Shown: positions 27,240-37,608, counted from the stretch's first letter. The stretch is DNA of 64,000 bases from CAZFER01 sp964517495 (GCA_964517495.1 CAZFER010000006.1:1-64000); one strand, 5' to 3'. Notes: a model not told the origin generated them from the sequence alone. A program made the numbers and translations.

Positions 27240-28643
27240 TTAATCACGCACGGTCAGGCGAAGTATTCGGCGGGTGGAATCATCCAACCGGAATGACTCG
27301 GATGTACAGCATCCCACCACCCAGGCGATTTCGTCACCAAAGCAGATAATGGGAATGGAATCTCTCTGTTCGACGGGGATTCCATTTTCCTGCATGATTT
27401 TTTTCACTTTTTTCGTGCCTTTCATACCCAATGGATGCATACGGTCACCATCATTTCGTTTTCGCAGCCGTATAGGTTCTTTGACTTTATCCACGTCAAA
27501 CTCCGCCAAAAGCATGGTGAAGGGATTGAGCCGAACCACATCATGGGGGGTAACTTCTGCTAATAGTTCCAAATCCAATTCCGGAATGTATGTACTGCCG
27601 GGAACTTTAATATTGTATTCTTTTTCGATCTTCACTTTTTCATACGGTTGAGAGATAAAAAATTCATAATCCCGAATAAACAAACGATTATTATCGCAAA
27701 AGTGGAATTCCATATGTTTCTTTTCACAATTGATTAACGCAAGGGCATCTTGAATTTGCTGCCAGGTAGGATCTAACCAATTATATTGACAATAAAAGCG
27801 TAACAAGCGGCGTTGTTCGGCTTCATATAAATGGATAAAAGCCTGTCGATCGGCTGGTCTTTCGAACGTACCCTGGCCAATTTGCTTGATTAATCCTCTT
27901 ATTCGGCTTTGCCAATATTGCTCCTCCATTTGAGCCGTATGTGCCAAGCGAACCAAAGCCTCTTCAATGTTGGGATTATAGCGATCCTGAATCAGGGGGA
28001 GGAGCTCTTTACGAATACGGTTGCGTGTATAAGAGAGATCCTCGTTCATTGAATCCAGACGGTATTTTAGTTTCGCTTTCTTAATATATTCCATGATTTC
28101 ATGGCGGGAGCAATGAATAAGTGGCCGAATGATGGAGATATCCATATCCTCTCGTATAGGAAGAATGCCACACAGACCGGAAAAACCGGTAGAGCGCATA
28201 ATTCGATGCAGGATGGTTTCAGCCTGGTCGCTCTTGGTATGACCGGTGGCAATGTGAGAGCAATTAAGTTCCAAAGCAGTATGAACCAATTTTTGGTAGC
28301 GAAGGTTACGTGCATGTTCTTCAAGGTTGCCGGATTTAATCTTCTGAATTTCCTCAGGTTCAAGGCGACGAACAGTTAAAGGCAATTCATATTCCTTTGC
28401 CATGGAAATGACAAATCGTTCGTCTTCAATCGACTCTTCTCCCCGTAATCCGTGCTGGACATGACATAAATTCAACTCGATTTCCAGGTTATCCATCAAG
28501 CGAAATAGTGAATTTAGTAACACAGTTGAATCCGGTCCACCTGAAACAGCGATTAATACCCGGCTTCCTGGAGGAAGCATGTCCATTTGGTGAATGGATT
28601 CTTTGAGATTTTGGCAAAAGTTAAATATAAACGATTGAGACAT
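27240..28643 (-). CDS. tilS: tRNA(Ile)-lysidine synthetase
   Basis: A 467-residue N-type ATP-pyrophosphatase. The PP-loop SGGPDST lies near residue 34, HVQHGLRGEES follows, then ATGHTKSDQAET and a later region GRKRxDGDRMHPLGMKGTKKVKK. TilS modifies C34 of the AUA-decoding tRNA-Ile to lysidine and is essential in most bacteria. Length is close to the usual 430-480. The gene lies just downstream of mgtE on the same strand with 23 bp between them. Confidence 0.93.
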   Translation of the reverse strand: MSQSFIFNFCQNLKESIHQMDMLPPGSRVLIAVSGGPDSTVLLNSLFRLMDNLEIELNLCHVQHGLRGEESIEDERFVISMAKEYELPLTVRRLEPEEIQKIKSGNLEEHARNLRYQKLVHTALELNCSHIATGHTKSDQAETILHRIMRSTGFSGLCGILPIREDMDISIIRPLIHCSRHEIMEYIKKAKLKYRLDSMNEDLSYTRNRIRKELLPLIQDRYNPNIEEALVRLAHTAQMEEQYWQSRIRGLIKQIGQGTFERPADRQAFIHLYEAEQRRLLRFYCQYNWLDPTWQQIQDALALINCEKKHMEFHFCDNNRLFIRDYEFFISQPYEKVKIEKEYNIKVPGSTYIPELDLELLAEVTPHDVVRLNPFTMLLAEFDVDKVKEPIRLRKRNDGDRMHPLGMKGTKKVKKIMQENGIPVEQRDSIPIICFGDEIAWVVGCCTSESFRLDDSTRRILRLTVRD

Positions 28644-28666
28644 TTTTTGTTTAATCCTTCATCATA

Positions 28667-30142
28667 CTAAATCCCCAATATCAAGCTGGCAACACTAAAA
28701 TAGATCAACACCCCCATCAAGTCGACGATGGTGGCGACCAATGGAGCAGAAGAAAAGGCTGGATCAAAACCGATTCCACTTAATATAAAAGGCAGCATAC
28801 AGCCTATTAAAGTACCAAATACCACCACACTAAAAACCGCTGTTGAAACCGCTGAGGCAAAAATAAAGATTGAATAGTTTATTGAATCCGTGGTCTGATT
28901 AGGATTTTCTCCTTCATTCTGATTCGCTTCTACCGGATTTGCTGCAAGAGTTGATTTGTCTGAACCCGTTCCTTCAATAAATATATTGGCAGGAACAAAA
29001 GCAACCGTACCTAAAATGCATCCCATTATCACACCCGTCATTAGTTCCCTGCCCAACACTCGGGACCAATCCTTTAATTTAATATCCTGAACCGCCATCG
29101 CCCGGATGACCAATGAAGTAACCTGAGATCCGGAATTACCACCGCAACTTATTATAAGGGGAATAAAAAAAGTCAGAGCAGCGAGGGTTTTAATTTGGTC
29201 ACTATAGCTTTGCATGGCCCATATGGTGAACACTTCACCCACAAAGAGGACAAATAACCACCCCGCCCGTTTGCGAATCATGGTGTAAAAACGGACTTGA
29301 GAATAGGGTTCATCCAGTGCTTCCATCCCCCCCATGCGGTGCACATCCTCGGTGGTTTCTTCTTCCACTACGTCAAAGACGTCGTCAGCGGTCACAATAC
29401 CAACCAGCGTCCCTTGCGAATCGATAACCGGCAGGGCAATTCGGTCATAATGGGTCATCACTTCAATAGCGGTTTCCTGATCATCCATAGCGGATAAAGC
29501 AACAAATTGATGATCCATCAACTCAGAAACCCGGGTTTGGGGATCAGCAAAAATCAACATACGAAGGCGAAGATCATCCACTAATTTTTCGTTTTCCTCA
29601 ATGACGTAAATCACATTGATGGTTTCTTTATCTTCGCCGGTTTTACGGATATGATCCATCACCTGAGCCACCGTCCAATCCTCTTTGACTGCCACATACT
29701 CGGGTGTCATACGACGGCCAATGGAATCCTCCGGATAACCAAGGAGCGATTTCGCCACCTTTTGTTCTTCAGGTGTGAGGAGTTTTAATAATCGGCTGGT
29801 GACTTTTCCCGGTAACTCTTCCAACAAAGCCGTACGATCGTCAGGTTCCATTTCATTAAGAATGGCAGAAACATGCTCCAGCCCAAGAGAACGCAGCAAT
29901 TCCTCCTGATCGTAAAAATGGAGATATTCAAATACATCTGCCGCAATATCGCGAGGCAGAATCCTAAACAAAATCGCTCGTTCTTCCTGCGACAGTACAA
30001 CAATAGATTCCGATATGTCAGCCGGATCCAACTCAATCAATGTTTCACGCAATTCTTTATAGTGTTTGTTGGCGATTAATTCTTGTATTTCGGGTTGGAT
30101 TAAGCGTCCGAGCATGGGGTTTTGAAGACCTTGCATATACAT
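28667..30142 (-). CDS. mgtE: Magnesium transporter MgtE
   Basis: A 491-residue protein with the MgtE order: an N-terminal superhelical domain (about 1-135, repeated LLExL segments), a CBS pair (about 140-265, MTPEYVAV and GIVTADDVFDVVEEE), a connecting helix and a C-terminal five-helix channel domain. The last contains FIPLIISCGGNSGSQ, which lines the pore. A Gln/Asn-rich loop of about 30 residues interrupts the membrane domain. It is a cytosolic-Mg-gated Mg2+ channel in the inner membrane. Confidence 0.94.
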   Translation of the reverse strand: MYMQGLQNPMLGRLIQPEIQELIANKHYKELRETLIELDPADISESIVVLSQEERAILFRILPRDIAADVFEYLHFYDQEELLRSLGLEHVSAILNEMEPDDRTALLEELPGKVTSRLLKLLTPEEQKVAKSLLGYPEDSIGRRMTPEYVAVKEDWTVAQVMDHIRKTGEDKETINVIYVIEENEKLVDDLRLRMLIFADPQTRVSELMDHQFVALSAMDDQETAIEVMTHYDRIALPVIDSQGTLVGIVTADDVFDVVEEETTEDVHRMGGMEALDEPYSQVRFYTMIRKRAGWLFVLFVGEVFTIWAMQSYSDQIKTLAALTFFIPLIISCGGNSGSQVTSLVIRAMAVQDIKLKDWSRVLGRELMTGVIMGCILGTVAFVPANIFIEGTGSDKSTLAANPVEANQNEGENPNQTTDSINYSIFIFASAVSTAVFSVVVFGTLIGCMLPFILSGIGFDPAFSSAPLVATIVDLMGVLIYFSVASLILGI

Positions 30143-30193
30143 ACTCCTTATACGATCAACTCTACTCGATTTTTGGACAAGACGCAGGAAAGG

Positions 30194-30217
30194 GTATGGG
30201 GCTTTTCAGCCCCATAC
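30194..30217. terminator. Terminator downstream of the DUF1080 gene
   Basis: Perfect 9-bp stem GTATGGGGC (30194-30202) / GCCCCATAC (30209-30217) with loop TTTTCA. It lies between the start of mgtE and the stop of the minus-strand DUF1080 gene, and so ends transcription of the latter before mgtE. Confidence 0.7.
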
Positions 30218-30252
30218 ACACGATAATAAGCGCTTTAAAAAACAATCTTAAA

Positions 30253-31404
30253 TTACAATGGTCTGATCTTTAAATCTTTAAAATCAATCCACGAATCATG
30301 CATATGCATCTGTAATGAAATATGCCCTTTCCGCACGATTGGAAAATAGGGATAATCCACCACGGTTTCACCATTTACCCGTACAACCAAGTGGGAACCT
30401 TTCAAACGAATTTGCATGGGTAGCCATTCTTCATCCCGGAAAGGGGCTTGTTCAGCACGAACAATATTATAAAGGCTTCCGCTAGGATAATTTGAATCAG
30501 GAGTGTTTTCGATCTGAATTTCATTACCACGGTCACCCCCCTTGAGGGTATTCCAACGGACGAAAACACCCCCATTTGAATTCTTTTTTGTGCGAATATA
30601 AAGGAAAAGTTCAAAATCCTCAAATTCCTCTTCCGTTACCATATAGTTGGTGCCATCTTCCGCATGCATATAACCATCCACCACGCTCCACTTGGCGGAA
30701 TCGTTACCTTCTTTATACCAACCATCAAAATTTTTACCATTGAATAAGGATTGCCACTCCATTTTTGAGGGGAGTTCTTTGATGCGAATATTGCGAAACC
30801 AGACTTTATAGCCCATATCCTGCAAACCAATGTAGCCACGGCGCAGGCGATACTTCAGTTCATCATGCTCGTTGACATTAATATCCTGAACCAGTACATC
30901 ATTGATCCATGCTTTTAAATAGGGCCAATCCATCAGGATTCGTCCCGTATTCCAACTCCCGGAGGAACGGATCGGATTTTCTTCTGGTGGTAAAACCCCA
31001 AAGATGGCGCCACAAGATTTAATCGAAAGTTCTTCTTTATCTTTATGGTCGATTTGGAATTCAAATCCGGTTTTGGAGTTTCGGCCATGCAGAGGAGCAT
31101 GGAAGAACACGCCACTGTTGCACCAGCCTACTCGCCGGAATTCGAACCGCAGATCAAAATTCTCATATTCCTTTTCGCTGCGCAGCCAGGCGGGAAAACT
31201 GTTTTCCCCTGGACTGTATAGCATGCCATTAGTAACAAAAAAAGTACGGGCATCACCATTTTCAATTACCCAGCCATCCAAGTCTTTCCCGTTAAACAAA
31301 GACACAAAACCTTCTTCCACATCTTCTGCAACCACAGTAAGAGTGTAAAAACATAAAAAAGCAATGATAGCCATATTAGCCAACACATTTCGATGAACTC
31401 GCAT
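30253..31404 (-). CDS. Secreted protein with two DUF1080 (3-keto-disaccharide hydrolase-like) domains
   Basis: A signal peptide (hydrophobic residues about 8-26, ending VAEDVEE) precedes two tandem domains. Each opens with SLFNGKDLDGW or SLFNGKNFDGW and contains the jelly-roll strands FEFQIDHK / NEIQIENT and a terminal FRNIRIKEL / FKDLKIRPL. DUF1080 proteins bind or hydrolyse glycans, with some 3-keto-glucoside hydrolases known. It is probably periplasmic. The neighbouring minus-strand phosphoesterase gene ends about 100 bp upstream, so the two may share a transcript. Confidence 0.85.
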   Translation of the reverse strand: MRVHRNVLANMAIIAFLCFYTLTVVAEDVEEGFVSLFNGKDLDGWVIENGDARTFFVTNGMLYSPGENSFPAWLRSEKEYENFDLRFEFRRVGWCNSGVFFHAPLHGRNSKTGFEFQIDHKDKEELSIKSCGAIFGVLPPEENPIRSSGSWNTGRILMDWPYLKAWINDVLVQDINVNEHDELKYRLRRGYIGLQDMGYKVWFRNIRIKELPSKMEWQSLFNGKNFDGWYKEGNDSAKWSVVDGYMHAEDGTNYMVTEEEFEDFELFLYIRTKKNSNGGVFVRWNTLKGGDRGNEIQIENTPDSNYPSGSLYNIVRAEQAPFRDEEWLPMQIRLKGSHLVVRVNGETVVDYPYFPIVRKGHISLQMHMHDSWIDFKDLKIRPL

Positions 31405-31506
31405 CTGAAATCTCCTTCAGAAAATGGATATATTATGTTATTTATTGTCTCCTGGTCTCTCGCAGGATTCAATAGGCAGCCAAAAAGAGTAAATGAATAT
31501 GGATAA

Positions 31507-32424
31507 TCAAGCCTTCCAATGATAATCCTCATGTTGACGGAATCCATTGAGCAAAATCCCCCCGTCCTTCAGTAAATGAACAGTGGAATAGGCGTTGTTT
31601 TGCTTTCCGGAACCATCAACCATAGCTGCAATAGTACAATAGTGAATACCACCGATCTCTTGATATTCATTCACATGATTATGTCCTTGAAAAACAGCCT
31701 TAACCTTGCCAGATGCCTCTAATATTACACGTACCGCTTTTCCACTCTTTATTCCATAATGATTTTCCACATCAATACGCTGGTGAACAAAGACCAGCGT
31801 ATTTTTTGACGTCGATTCCAGGTCCGCCTGCAGCCATTCCCGTTCTTTGAGAGGAATTTCAGTATCCGTCCATTGATAATTTTTTTCTCCGTAAGCTACC
31901 CCATCCTCACGAAAACAAGCGTCAAGAATAACAAAATGATAATCTTTCAGATCAAAAGAATAATAGGAATTCTTTTGACCTACTGCTTTTAGAAATTGGT
32001 CTTTTGTGAGACTCCAAACACAATGGTTGCCAAGCACGTAATGGCAAGGCCCTTCAAATTGCCTATATTCGTTATGTATAGTTGTTAAATAGCCTTGTTC
32101 AACTTCAACCGAATCTGCCGCATCGACGAAATCCCCTAGTTCAATGATGAAATCCAGTTTTGATCGGTTAAATTGATCAATTGCCTCACGCATCTTGCCG
32201 GTTGATTCACGATAGTAACGTGAACCAGCTTTTTCTTTATCCGCATAGTGAACGTCGGTTAATATGCCGAAATTAAGCATAGAAGAAGTTTGCAGTTTAT
32301 CCTGCTCGCTCGCCACAGCAGCCAATGGTGTGGTGGTTCCCATCATTAGCAACGATGAATTGATTAGAAATGCTCTTCTTCCCAGTTGGATTGACCTATT
32401 ATTATCGTTAAGTGCGTTCTTCAT
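31507..32424 (-). CDS. Exported calcineurin-like metallophosphoesterase
   Basis: A 305-residue protein. The metal-site motifs are in order: GILTDVHYAD (DxH), ELGDFVDAAD (GDxx), YVLGNHCVW (GNH), FVHQR and FQGHNHVNEY (GHxH). The N-terminus carries a Tat-type signal, LGRRAFLINSSLL followed by an Ala-rich end. The ATG at 32424 is preceded by AGAGGCAAGGG; an upstream ATG at 32484 would spoil the signal position. Likely a periplasmic phosphomono- or diesterase of unknown substrate. Confidence 0.87.
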   Translation of the reverse strand: MKNALNDNNRSIQLGRRAFLINSSLLMMGTTTPLAAVASEQDKLQTSSMLNFGILTDVHYADKEKAGSRYYRESTGKMREAIDQFNRSKLDFIIELGDFVDAADSVEVEQGYLTTIHNEYRQFEGPCHYVLGNHCVWSLTKDQFLKAVGQKNSYYSFDLKDYHFVILDACFREDGVAYGEKNYQWTDTEIPLKEREWLQADLESTSKNTLVFVHQRIDVENHYGIKSGKAVRVILEASGKVKAVFQGHNHVNEYQEIGGIHYCTIAAMVDGSGKQNNAYSTVHLLKDGGILLNGFRQHEDYHWKA

Positions 32425-32568
32425 GCCCTTGCCTCTTGTATTATTCAATTTTTTAGATGAATGTTGACTATCAGAATAGCGCAAAGTTTATTATAATAAC
32501 AGCATGAATGATATTGGCGGTAGCAAACAGGAATGTTTGCCTTCCGAATTGGGTTGAGGTAAAAACAA

Positions 32569-35400
32569 ATGAACAGGGTGTATTTTTCTGTTCTTATTGC
32601 TATTTCTATCCTTTTTTCACTAACAGATACTGATTCATATTTCCGCAAAGCGCATAGCCAATCAATATCGGTGGATGGAGATATTGATTATGATATCTTT
32701 TATTTATTTTGGATGGGCCAAAATTGGATGAAGAAAACCACACCCGGTGAGAATGGCGACCTAAACCATAACGGCATCATCGATCTAGGAGATTTAATAC
32801 AGTTCATTCAGGAATATCATGAAGCTTCCAATTCTGACTACGGAGATGATGAAACCCCAATTCCAACACCAAGCCCAACAGCACAGGAAACCTCGACTCC
32901 CATCTTAACACCGACGGTTACCAATACACCCGATCCATCCACACCAACCATCTCCTCACCAACAAATGAAGTAACCCTGACTCCAACCATCATTCAAACC
33001 TTAACGCCAACTCAAGAGCCTTCCTCCACACCAACACTCGATCCTGCGGAGACAACATCAACACCACTCGCCACCATGACGATTACTCATACCCCATCTT
33101 TAACGCCAACCTCAACGATCACGAGTTCGACGGCGACGCTCACGCCAACCTCCATTCCCACTTCGACGATCATTTCCACACCAACAAACACAGATTTTCC
33201 AACGGGAACGCCTTCACCAACAGGAACAATACTACCAACAACGACCTCCACCCCATCGGCCACAGCTTCACCGACAGAATCCTCAACCATGGAAATTACA
33301 CCTACGGCGACAGTTCCTGAATCTAAAACTCCCAGTCCAACATCCTTATTTACCTTTACCCCAACACCTACACGAACACCGTCAGTTCACCCATCTGCCA
33401 GTCCCACATCAATTGGAGATTCAACCGATGTTACTCCGACACCAACTGCCAGCCAGCCTACGAATACCCCAACCCTGACACCAACCCCAACCCCTGCAAC
33501 ACCGACATTTACTCCAACACCTTCCCCCACTCCCTCGCCAATGAATACCCCGGCACCAGTACGCCAATGGAACATCCATCGGGCTTTATCATTGTTTACC
33601 AAACCGGTTGAAGTTCCCTCATCATCAAAAATTGCATCCAGCAGTTTAGGTTATGCAGTTTATACTCAAAGCGAAGATAACCAATTACAATTTATTTCAT
33701 TTGATCGTTTTGGCCGAATCTACCAGCGAACCTTATCCATTTCACAAAATGACTTTTCCGGATTGGCTTTTACCAACGGCGGATTATCCTTTGGGCAATT
33801 CTTTGAGCATCCAGCCGCAACGCGACGATTTCGATTCGAGCGTTTCAACCTGGATAACATCGAGGGAAACATGATCGATGTGGATCATTTGGGAGCGGAT
33901 GCGATTCGTTGGGCGTTTGGAGGATCTGAAAACGGCTTCGTTATGGCCATTTTACGCCATCCCGACATTATTACGCTTCATTATATTTCCACCACAGGAG
34001 AGTATCTCGGGAAAACAGAATTCAATAGCGCTGTGCCCTTACCCACCAACCCCCATGTCTTGGCGGTTGAAATAAGTGGTGAAATTATTGGTGTGCTTTA
34101 TTCAAGCAATTGGAATGCAGCAGCAGAATCAGCCGCTCCACTCTTCCTGTGGTTGGTGGATTGGAACGGGAATGAGTTGACAGAATTTCCCATCAACATC
34201 CCCCTTGATTTGATAGGAAAAGCGATTGCCGGCGATGGTCAAGGCCGTTTTTATCTTGCAGCGAAGAATAACTTCGGACCACGGCTTTATCGGATTTCAG
34301 TGGGTGGAATTGAGTTACAGCGTGTGTTACAAGTGGGAAACCTCATCGATATTGAATGGCAGGATGACCTGTTATGGGTATTGGATGGTTCAAACCACAC
34401 ATTGAGCGCATTCGATGAAGAGGGCATTATTGATACAGGCCCTATAGGGATTTATCCTCCCAACTGGCACGCAGCATTGCAATGGATCGAATTGGACAAG
34501 AGCGGTCCGGACTTGGGAGCCTTTTTTACCGGCTACACCAATCAAGAATCCGTTTATTATATGCAAGTTGAAGCAGGTGCGATGGTCACTCCCACTCCCA
34601 CCCCTGCTTCAGGAGTACCGACAGGCGCAACCATTTCAGTTGAGCTTGGTGAAGATATTGGCCTTGAAATGATCCAAATATCAAAAGGGACTTACACGAG
34701 AGGAAGTCCTGAGGATGAAGTGGGGCGTTCGTTTAATGAAGGACCTCCCCATTTAGTCACCCTAACCTATGACTTTTTTATAAGTAAATATGAGATAACC
34801 AATCAACTTTATCTGCTTTTCGAACCTAACCATGCCATCCCTTCTGTCGGTACCATGCAGCAGAATTTGGATCATCTGCCTGCAGTGAATGTATCATGGA
34901 AAAAAGCCAATGAGTTTTGCCAATGGCTATCAGATGAGACACCGTATACCTTCTCTCTGCCGACCGAAGCGGAATGGGAATATGTCTGCCGGGCAGGTTC
35001 ACAAACGCGCCGGCCTTGGGGAATCGATGCTGATGATGAAGAGATATGCTCAATGGCGAATGCGGCGGATATCAGTTCCAGCACCGAGTTCTTTTTTAAA
35101 AGCTTGGTCCCTTGTAATGACGGGTTTCCAGGATTAGCACCAGTAGGTTCTTTTCCGCCAAACGCGTTTGGCATTCACGATATGTTGGGAAATGTTTGGG
35201 AGTGGTGTGAAGATTTTTTTACGCTATATAACGATCAGCCGCTAACCGATCCACGAGGGCCAACCAATGGATTATCTCGGTCATTCCGAGGTGGCTCATG
35301 GCAAGAGGGGCCAGAGAATATTCGAAGTGCCAATCGCTCCGCCGCCCCTCCGGATGAAATTCATCCCGCCTTGGGTTTTCGGGTGGTAATCCGAGAGTGA
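32569..35400 (+). CDS. Secreted multidomain protein: EF-hand segment, Thr-Pro linker, SUMF1-like C-terminus
   Basis: A 943-residue exported protein. After the signal peptide an EF-hand/dockerin-like stretch (GDIDYD and NGDLNHNGIIDLGDL, about 40-85) is followed by about 240 residues of Thr/Pro/Ser-rich linker. A beta-rich region of about 330 residues (propeller-like, unassigned) and a C-terminal formylglycine-generating-enzyme-type domain (from GLEMIQISKGTYTRGSPEDE to ALGFRVV) complete it. The FGE active-site Cys pair is absent (RGGSWQEG where FGE has cysteines), so the domain is probably a binding fold. The linker length may vary by slippage. Confidence 0.82.
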   Translation: MNRVYFSVLIAISILFSLTDTDSYFRKAHSQSISVDGDIDYDIFYLFWMGQNWMKKTTPGENGDLNHNGIIDLGDLIQFIQEYHEASNSDYGDDETPIPTPSPTAQETSTPILTPTVTNTPDPSTPTISSPTNEVTLTPTIIQTLTPTQEPSSTPTLDPAETTSTPLATMTITHTPSLTPTSTITSSTATLTPTSIPTSTIISTPTNTDFPTGTPSPTGTILPTTTSTPSATASPTESSTMEITPTATVPESKTPSPTSLFTFTPTPTRTPSVHPSASPTSIGDSTDVTPTPTASQPTNTPTLTPTPTPATPTFTPTPSPTPSPMNTPAPVRQWNIHRALSLFTKPVEVPSSSKIASSSLGYAVYTQSEDNQLQFISFDRFGRIYQRTLSISQNDFSGLAFTNGGLSFGQFFEHPAATRRFRFERFNLDNIEGNMIDVDHLGADAIRWAFGGSENGFVMAILRHPDIITLHYISTTGEYLGKTEFNSAVPLPTNPHVLAVEISGEIIGVLYSSNWNAAAESAAPLFLWLVDWNGNELTEFPINIPLDLIGKAIAGDGQGRFYLAAKNNFGPRLYRISVGGIELQRVLQVGNLIDIEWQDDLLWVLDGSNHTLSAFDEEGIIDTGPIGIYPPNWHAALQWIELDKSGPDLGAFFTGYTNQESVYYMQVEAGAMVTPTPTPASGVPTGATISVELGEDIGLEMIQISKGTYTRGSPEDEVGRSFNEGPPHLVTLTYDFFISKYEITNQLYLLFEPNHAIPSVGTMQQNLDHLPAVNVSWKKANEFCQWLSDETPYTFSLPTEAEWEYVCRAGSQTRRPWGIDADDEEICSMANAADISSSTEFFFKSLVPCNDGFPGLAPVGSFPPNAFGIHDMLGNVWEWCEDFFTLYNDQPLTDPRGPTNGLSRSFRGGSWQEGPENIRSANRSAAPPDEIHPALGFRVVIRE

Positions 35401-35410
35401 TAACAAATTA

Positions 35411-36826
35411 TCATTCCTTTGTCATTTCAATTGCATCTCGATCCGCGATTAAGATGGGTGAATCGTAACAAGGTATTGAATTAAAATGATAAACGGTTCC
35501 TCGCTTCTCAACGTTCTCCGTTGGGATTTCATACACGACTCCTGTTCTTAAGTCGATAAAAACAGGTTTTGAAAAACAGCCATTGTGAAAGGTAAAATCC
35601 AGCAAATCTTTTTCTATGCTATCAGATGGCGTATCACCATCCTGCCAGATGGTAACAAGCTGACCTTTGGAAACTCGATCCTGATAAGCAAACAAGGAAA
35701 GGGATTTATCCGAATTGACCTCATAGGAATAATTCGGAATTCGCTCCAGCCTGTCATCAAAGATAGAAGCCAAATATTGCAGGGCATAATAAGCTTGCTT
35801 GGGCCGTTCCACCTCCTGCGATTCCGTTGATTTCAGCAAACCTTTGCGATTGATTTCATCAGGGTATTTCATATCCATGATGGCAAAATAGGATGAGGGA
35901 ATATCCCGTCCCAAGTCACCTAACAAGCGGCGTAATGCCCATTTGGCTTGGGACAATTCTGTCCAATCATAATTACTCAGGGCTTTGGTTTTCCGGCGTT
36001 CAGAAGGGGCACCGTTTTCTCCCTGGCGAATGGAAATTCGGTCAGAATAACGAGCAATGGTTTTCCGTAGTTGAATAACGTCATCATATCTGTCATCGGG
36101 ATTGTATGAATAGGGATGGTAGGTAATTTCATCAATCAGATCCAGTTTATCTCGTTGAGATAAAATAGAGAGAACCTCATCCGTGAATTTCACCTTTACG
36201 CCTGCCATAGCCATGGCCAGGATTTTCGCGTGAGGTTGAATCAAACGTACGGCCTCCGCGGTGAGTATAAGAAATTCCGCATAAGCGGATGCCTGGTTTT
36301 TGTTGCGCAAATTGGGTTCATTCCAGACTTCCCACTCATCAATCACTTCACCATAACGCGCCACATTGGCTTTTACCCACCGGCACCATGCTTCCATGGA
36401 TTCCTCGGTTTGGGGAATACCTGCTCCCAGCCGAGTACCACCTCCGTCTGCGTATATTGAATTGCCATAACACAAGCACATCCAAGGCTCCACACCTTGC
36501 TTATCCATATCGAAGATAATTTCATCCAGCCATTTCCAATCATATACACCTCTTGTTCTTTCAGTCTTGGCCCATCCGGCTTGAATACGCGCCTTTTTAA
36601 ATCCCAGTGGACCCAAATAAGATTTCCATTCGCTATAAATGGTATAATCACGATCCATGGTTTCAGCGCCCACGGACCAATTGGAGGCACGTATTTCATG
36701 GGCGGATTTTGTTTTGATTTTTCCTATCTTTGGAAAAGAAATAGCTTCATCAGCAATCGATTGAGATGGATTGGCACCTATCATTGCCATGCTTATGGTT
36801 AAGAAAATGATTACTCTTTTAATCAT
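35411..36826 (-). CDS. Secreted GH-A-clan glycoside hydrolase (GH39-like)
   Basis: A 471-residue protein with a signal peptide (about 1-25). The barrel begins with KKARIQAGWAKTERTRGVYDW. The acid/base Glu is in EWEVWNEPN (about residue 165) and a candidate nucleophile is the Glu of IRQGENGAPS (about 268), the spacing of clan GH-A retaining enzymes. A C-terminal beta domain follows (about 370-470). Substrate is not predictable; GH39 relatives act on xylosides and iduronides. It converges on the SUMF1-type gene 10 bp away. Confidence 0.78.
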   Translation of the reverse strand: MIKRVIIFLTISMAMIGANPSQSIADEAISFPKIGKIKTKSAHEIRASNWSVGAETMDRDYTIYSEWKSYLGPLGFKKARIQAGWAKTERTRGVYDWKWLDEIIFDMDKQGVEPWMCLCYGNSIYADGGGTRLGAGIPQTEESMEAWCRWVKANVARYGEVIDEWEVWNEPNLRNKNQASAYAEFLILTAEAVRLIQPHAKILAMAMAGVKVKFTDEVLSILSQRDKLDLIDEITYHPYSYNPDDRYDDVIQLRKTIARYSDRISIRQGENGAPSERRKTKALSNYDWTELSQAKWALRRLLGDLGRDIPSSYFAIMDMKYPDEINRKGLLKSTESQEVERPKQAYYALQYLASIFDDRLERIPNYSYEVNSDKSLSLFAYQDRVSKGQLVTIWQDGDTPSDSIEKDLLDFTFHNGCFSKPVFIDLRTGVVYEIPTENVEKRGTVYHFNSIPCYDSPILIADRDAIEMTKE

Positions 36827-36906
36827 GTTATCGCTCCGAATAGGATATAACCTTTTGGTTTGTTCAGCATTTTGTTATCATACTAAATAAAAATAGTGAG
36901 GTAAAC

Positions 36907-37608
36907 ATGCATCTTGATGAATTTGAAAAACTGGTGCGAAAACGCCGGGCGGTACGGCATTTTCGTACTGATCCTATAGCGGACAATGAGATTAAGCGGT
37001 TACTGGATATCGCCCATTGGTCACCGAGTGGATACAATCTTCAGCCAACCCATTTTTTCGTGGTAACAGAAAATGAAATAAAAGAAAAATTGGTTGAAGC
37101 ATGCTTTAATCAAAAACAAGTGCTTTATGCGCCAGCGACGGTTGTGTTCACAGGAGACCGAAAGGTCGTCGAGAATCAATTTAAAAAAACCGTATCGCTT
37201 GATAAAGAGGCCAACGCGATCAACGAAAAATATGAACAGATGCTGAATTCGTTTATCCCCTTGGCGTTCAGTCATAAACCAATGGGCATGGGTTGGGTAT
37301 GGAAAGCATGCCTATTACCTTTTGTTCGATTCTTTCGGCCCGTTCCCAGTATGCCGGCTGTTCACAAACGTTATTGGCTAACCAAGCAAGTGATGCTTTC
37401 CGCCATGATTTTTATGTTGGCTGCGGAAGCGGCAGGTTATGCAACTGTTCCCATGGAAGGATTTGACGAATCACGGGTCCGTAAAATTCTGAACATTCCA
37501 TCCACTCATATTATTCCTGTGCTAATACCAGTCGGCTATTCGGCAGATGGAGAATTAAAGAAAACCCGTTTGCCTATTGATGATTTAGTACATTTTAACC
37601 AATGGTAA
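36907..37608 (+). CDS. Nitroreductase-family FMN oxidoreductase
   Basis: A 233-residue flavoprotein. The FMN-phosphate-binding segment RKRRAVRHFRTDPI is at the N-terminus, HWSPSGYNLQP gives the isoalloxazine contact, and MLAAEAAGYATVPMEGFD is the C-terminal conserved motif. An insertion of about 40 residues (LACLLPFVRFFRP) makes it slightly longer than the minimal family. It reduces nitro, quinone or similar groups with NAD(P)H. It stands alone with GAGG upstream. Confidence 0.88.
   Translation: MHLDEFEKLVRKRRAVRHFRTDPIADNEIKRLLDIAHWSPSGYNLQPTHFFVVTENEIKEKLVEACFNQKQVLYAPATVVFTGDRKVVENQFKKTVSLDKEANAINEKYEQMLNSFIPLAFSHKPMGMGWVWKACLLPFVRFFRPVPSMPAVHKRYWLTKQVMLSAMIFMLAAEAAGYATVPMEGFDESRVRKILNIPSTHIIPVLIPVGYSADGELKKTRLPIDDLVHFNQW

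Noticed and set aside
32870..33560. CRISPR-like or satellite array in the protein at 32569
   Set aside because: The repetition is codon-level Thr-Pro-Ser low complexity in one open frame, without regular spacers.
33087..33602. Minus-strand Val/Gly-rich ORFs
   Set aside because: They are shadows of the ACN/CCN codon pattern of the linker on the other strand.
34668..35397. Active formylglycine-generating enzyme
   Set aside because: The Cys residues at the expected positions are missing (RGGSWQEG).
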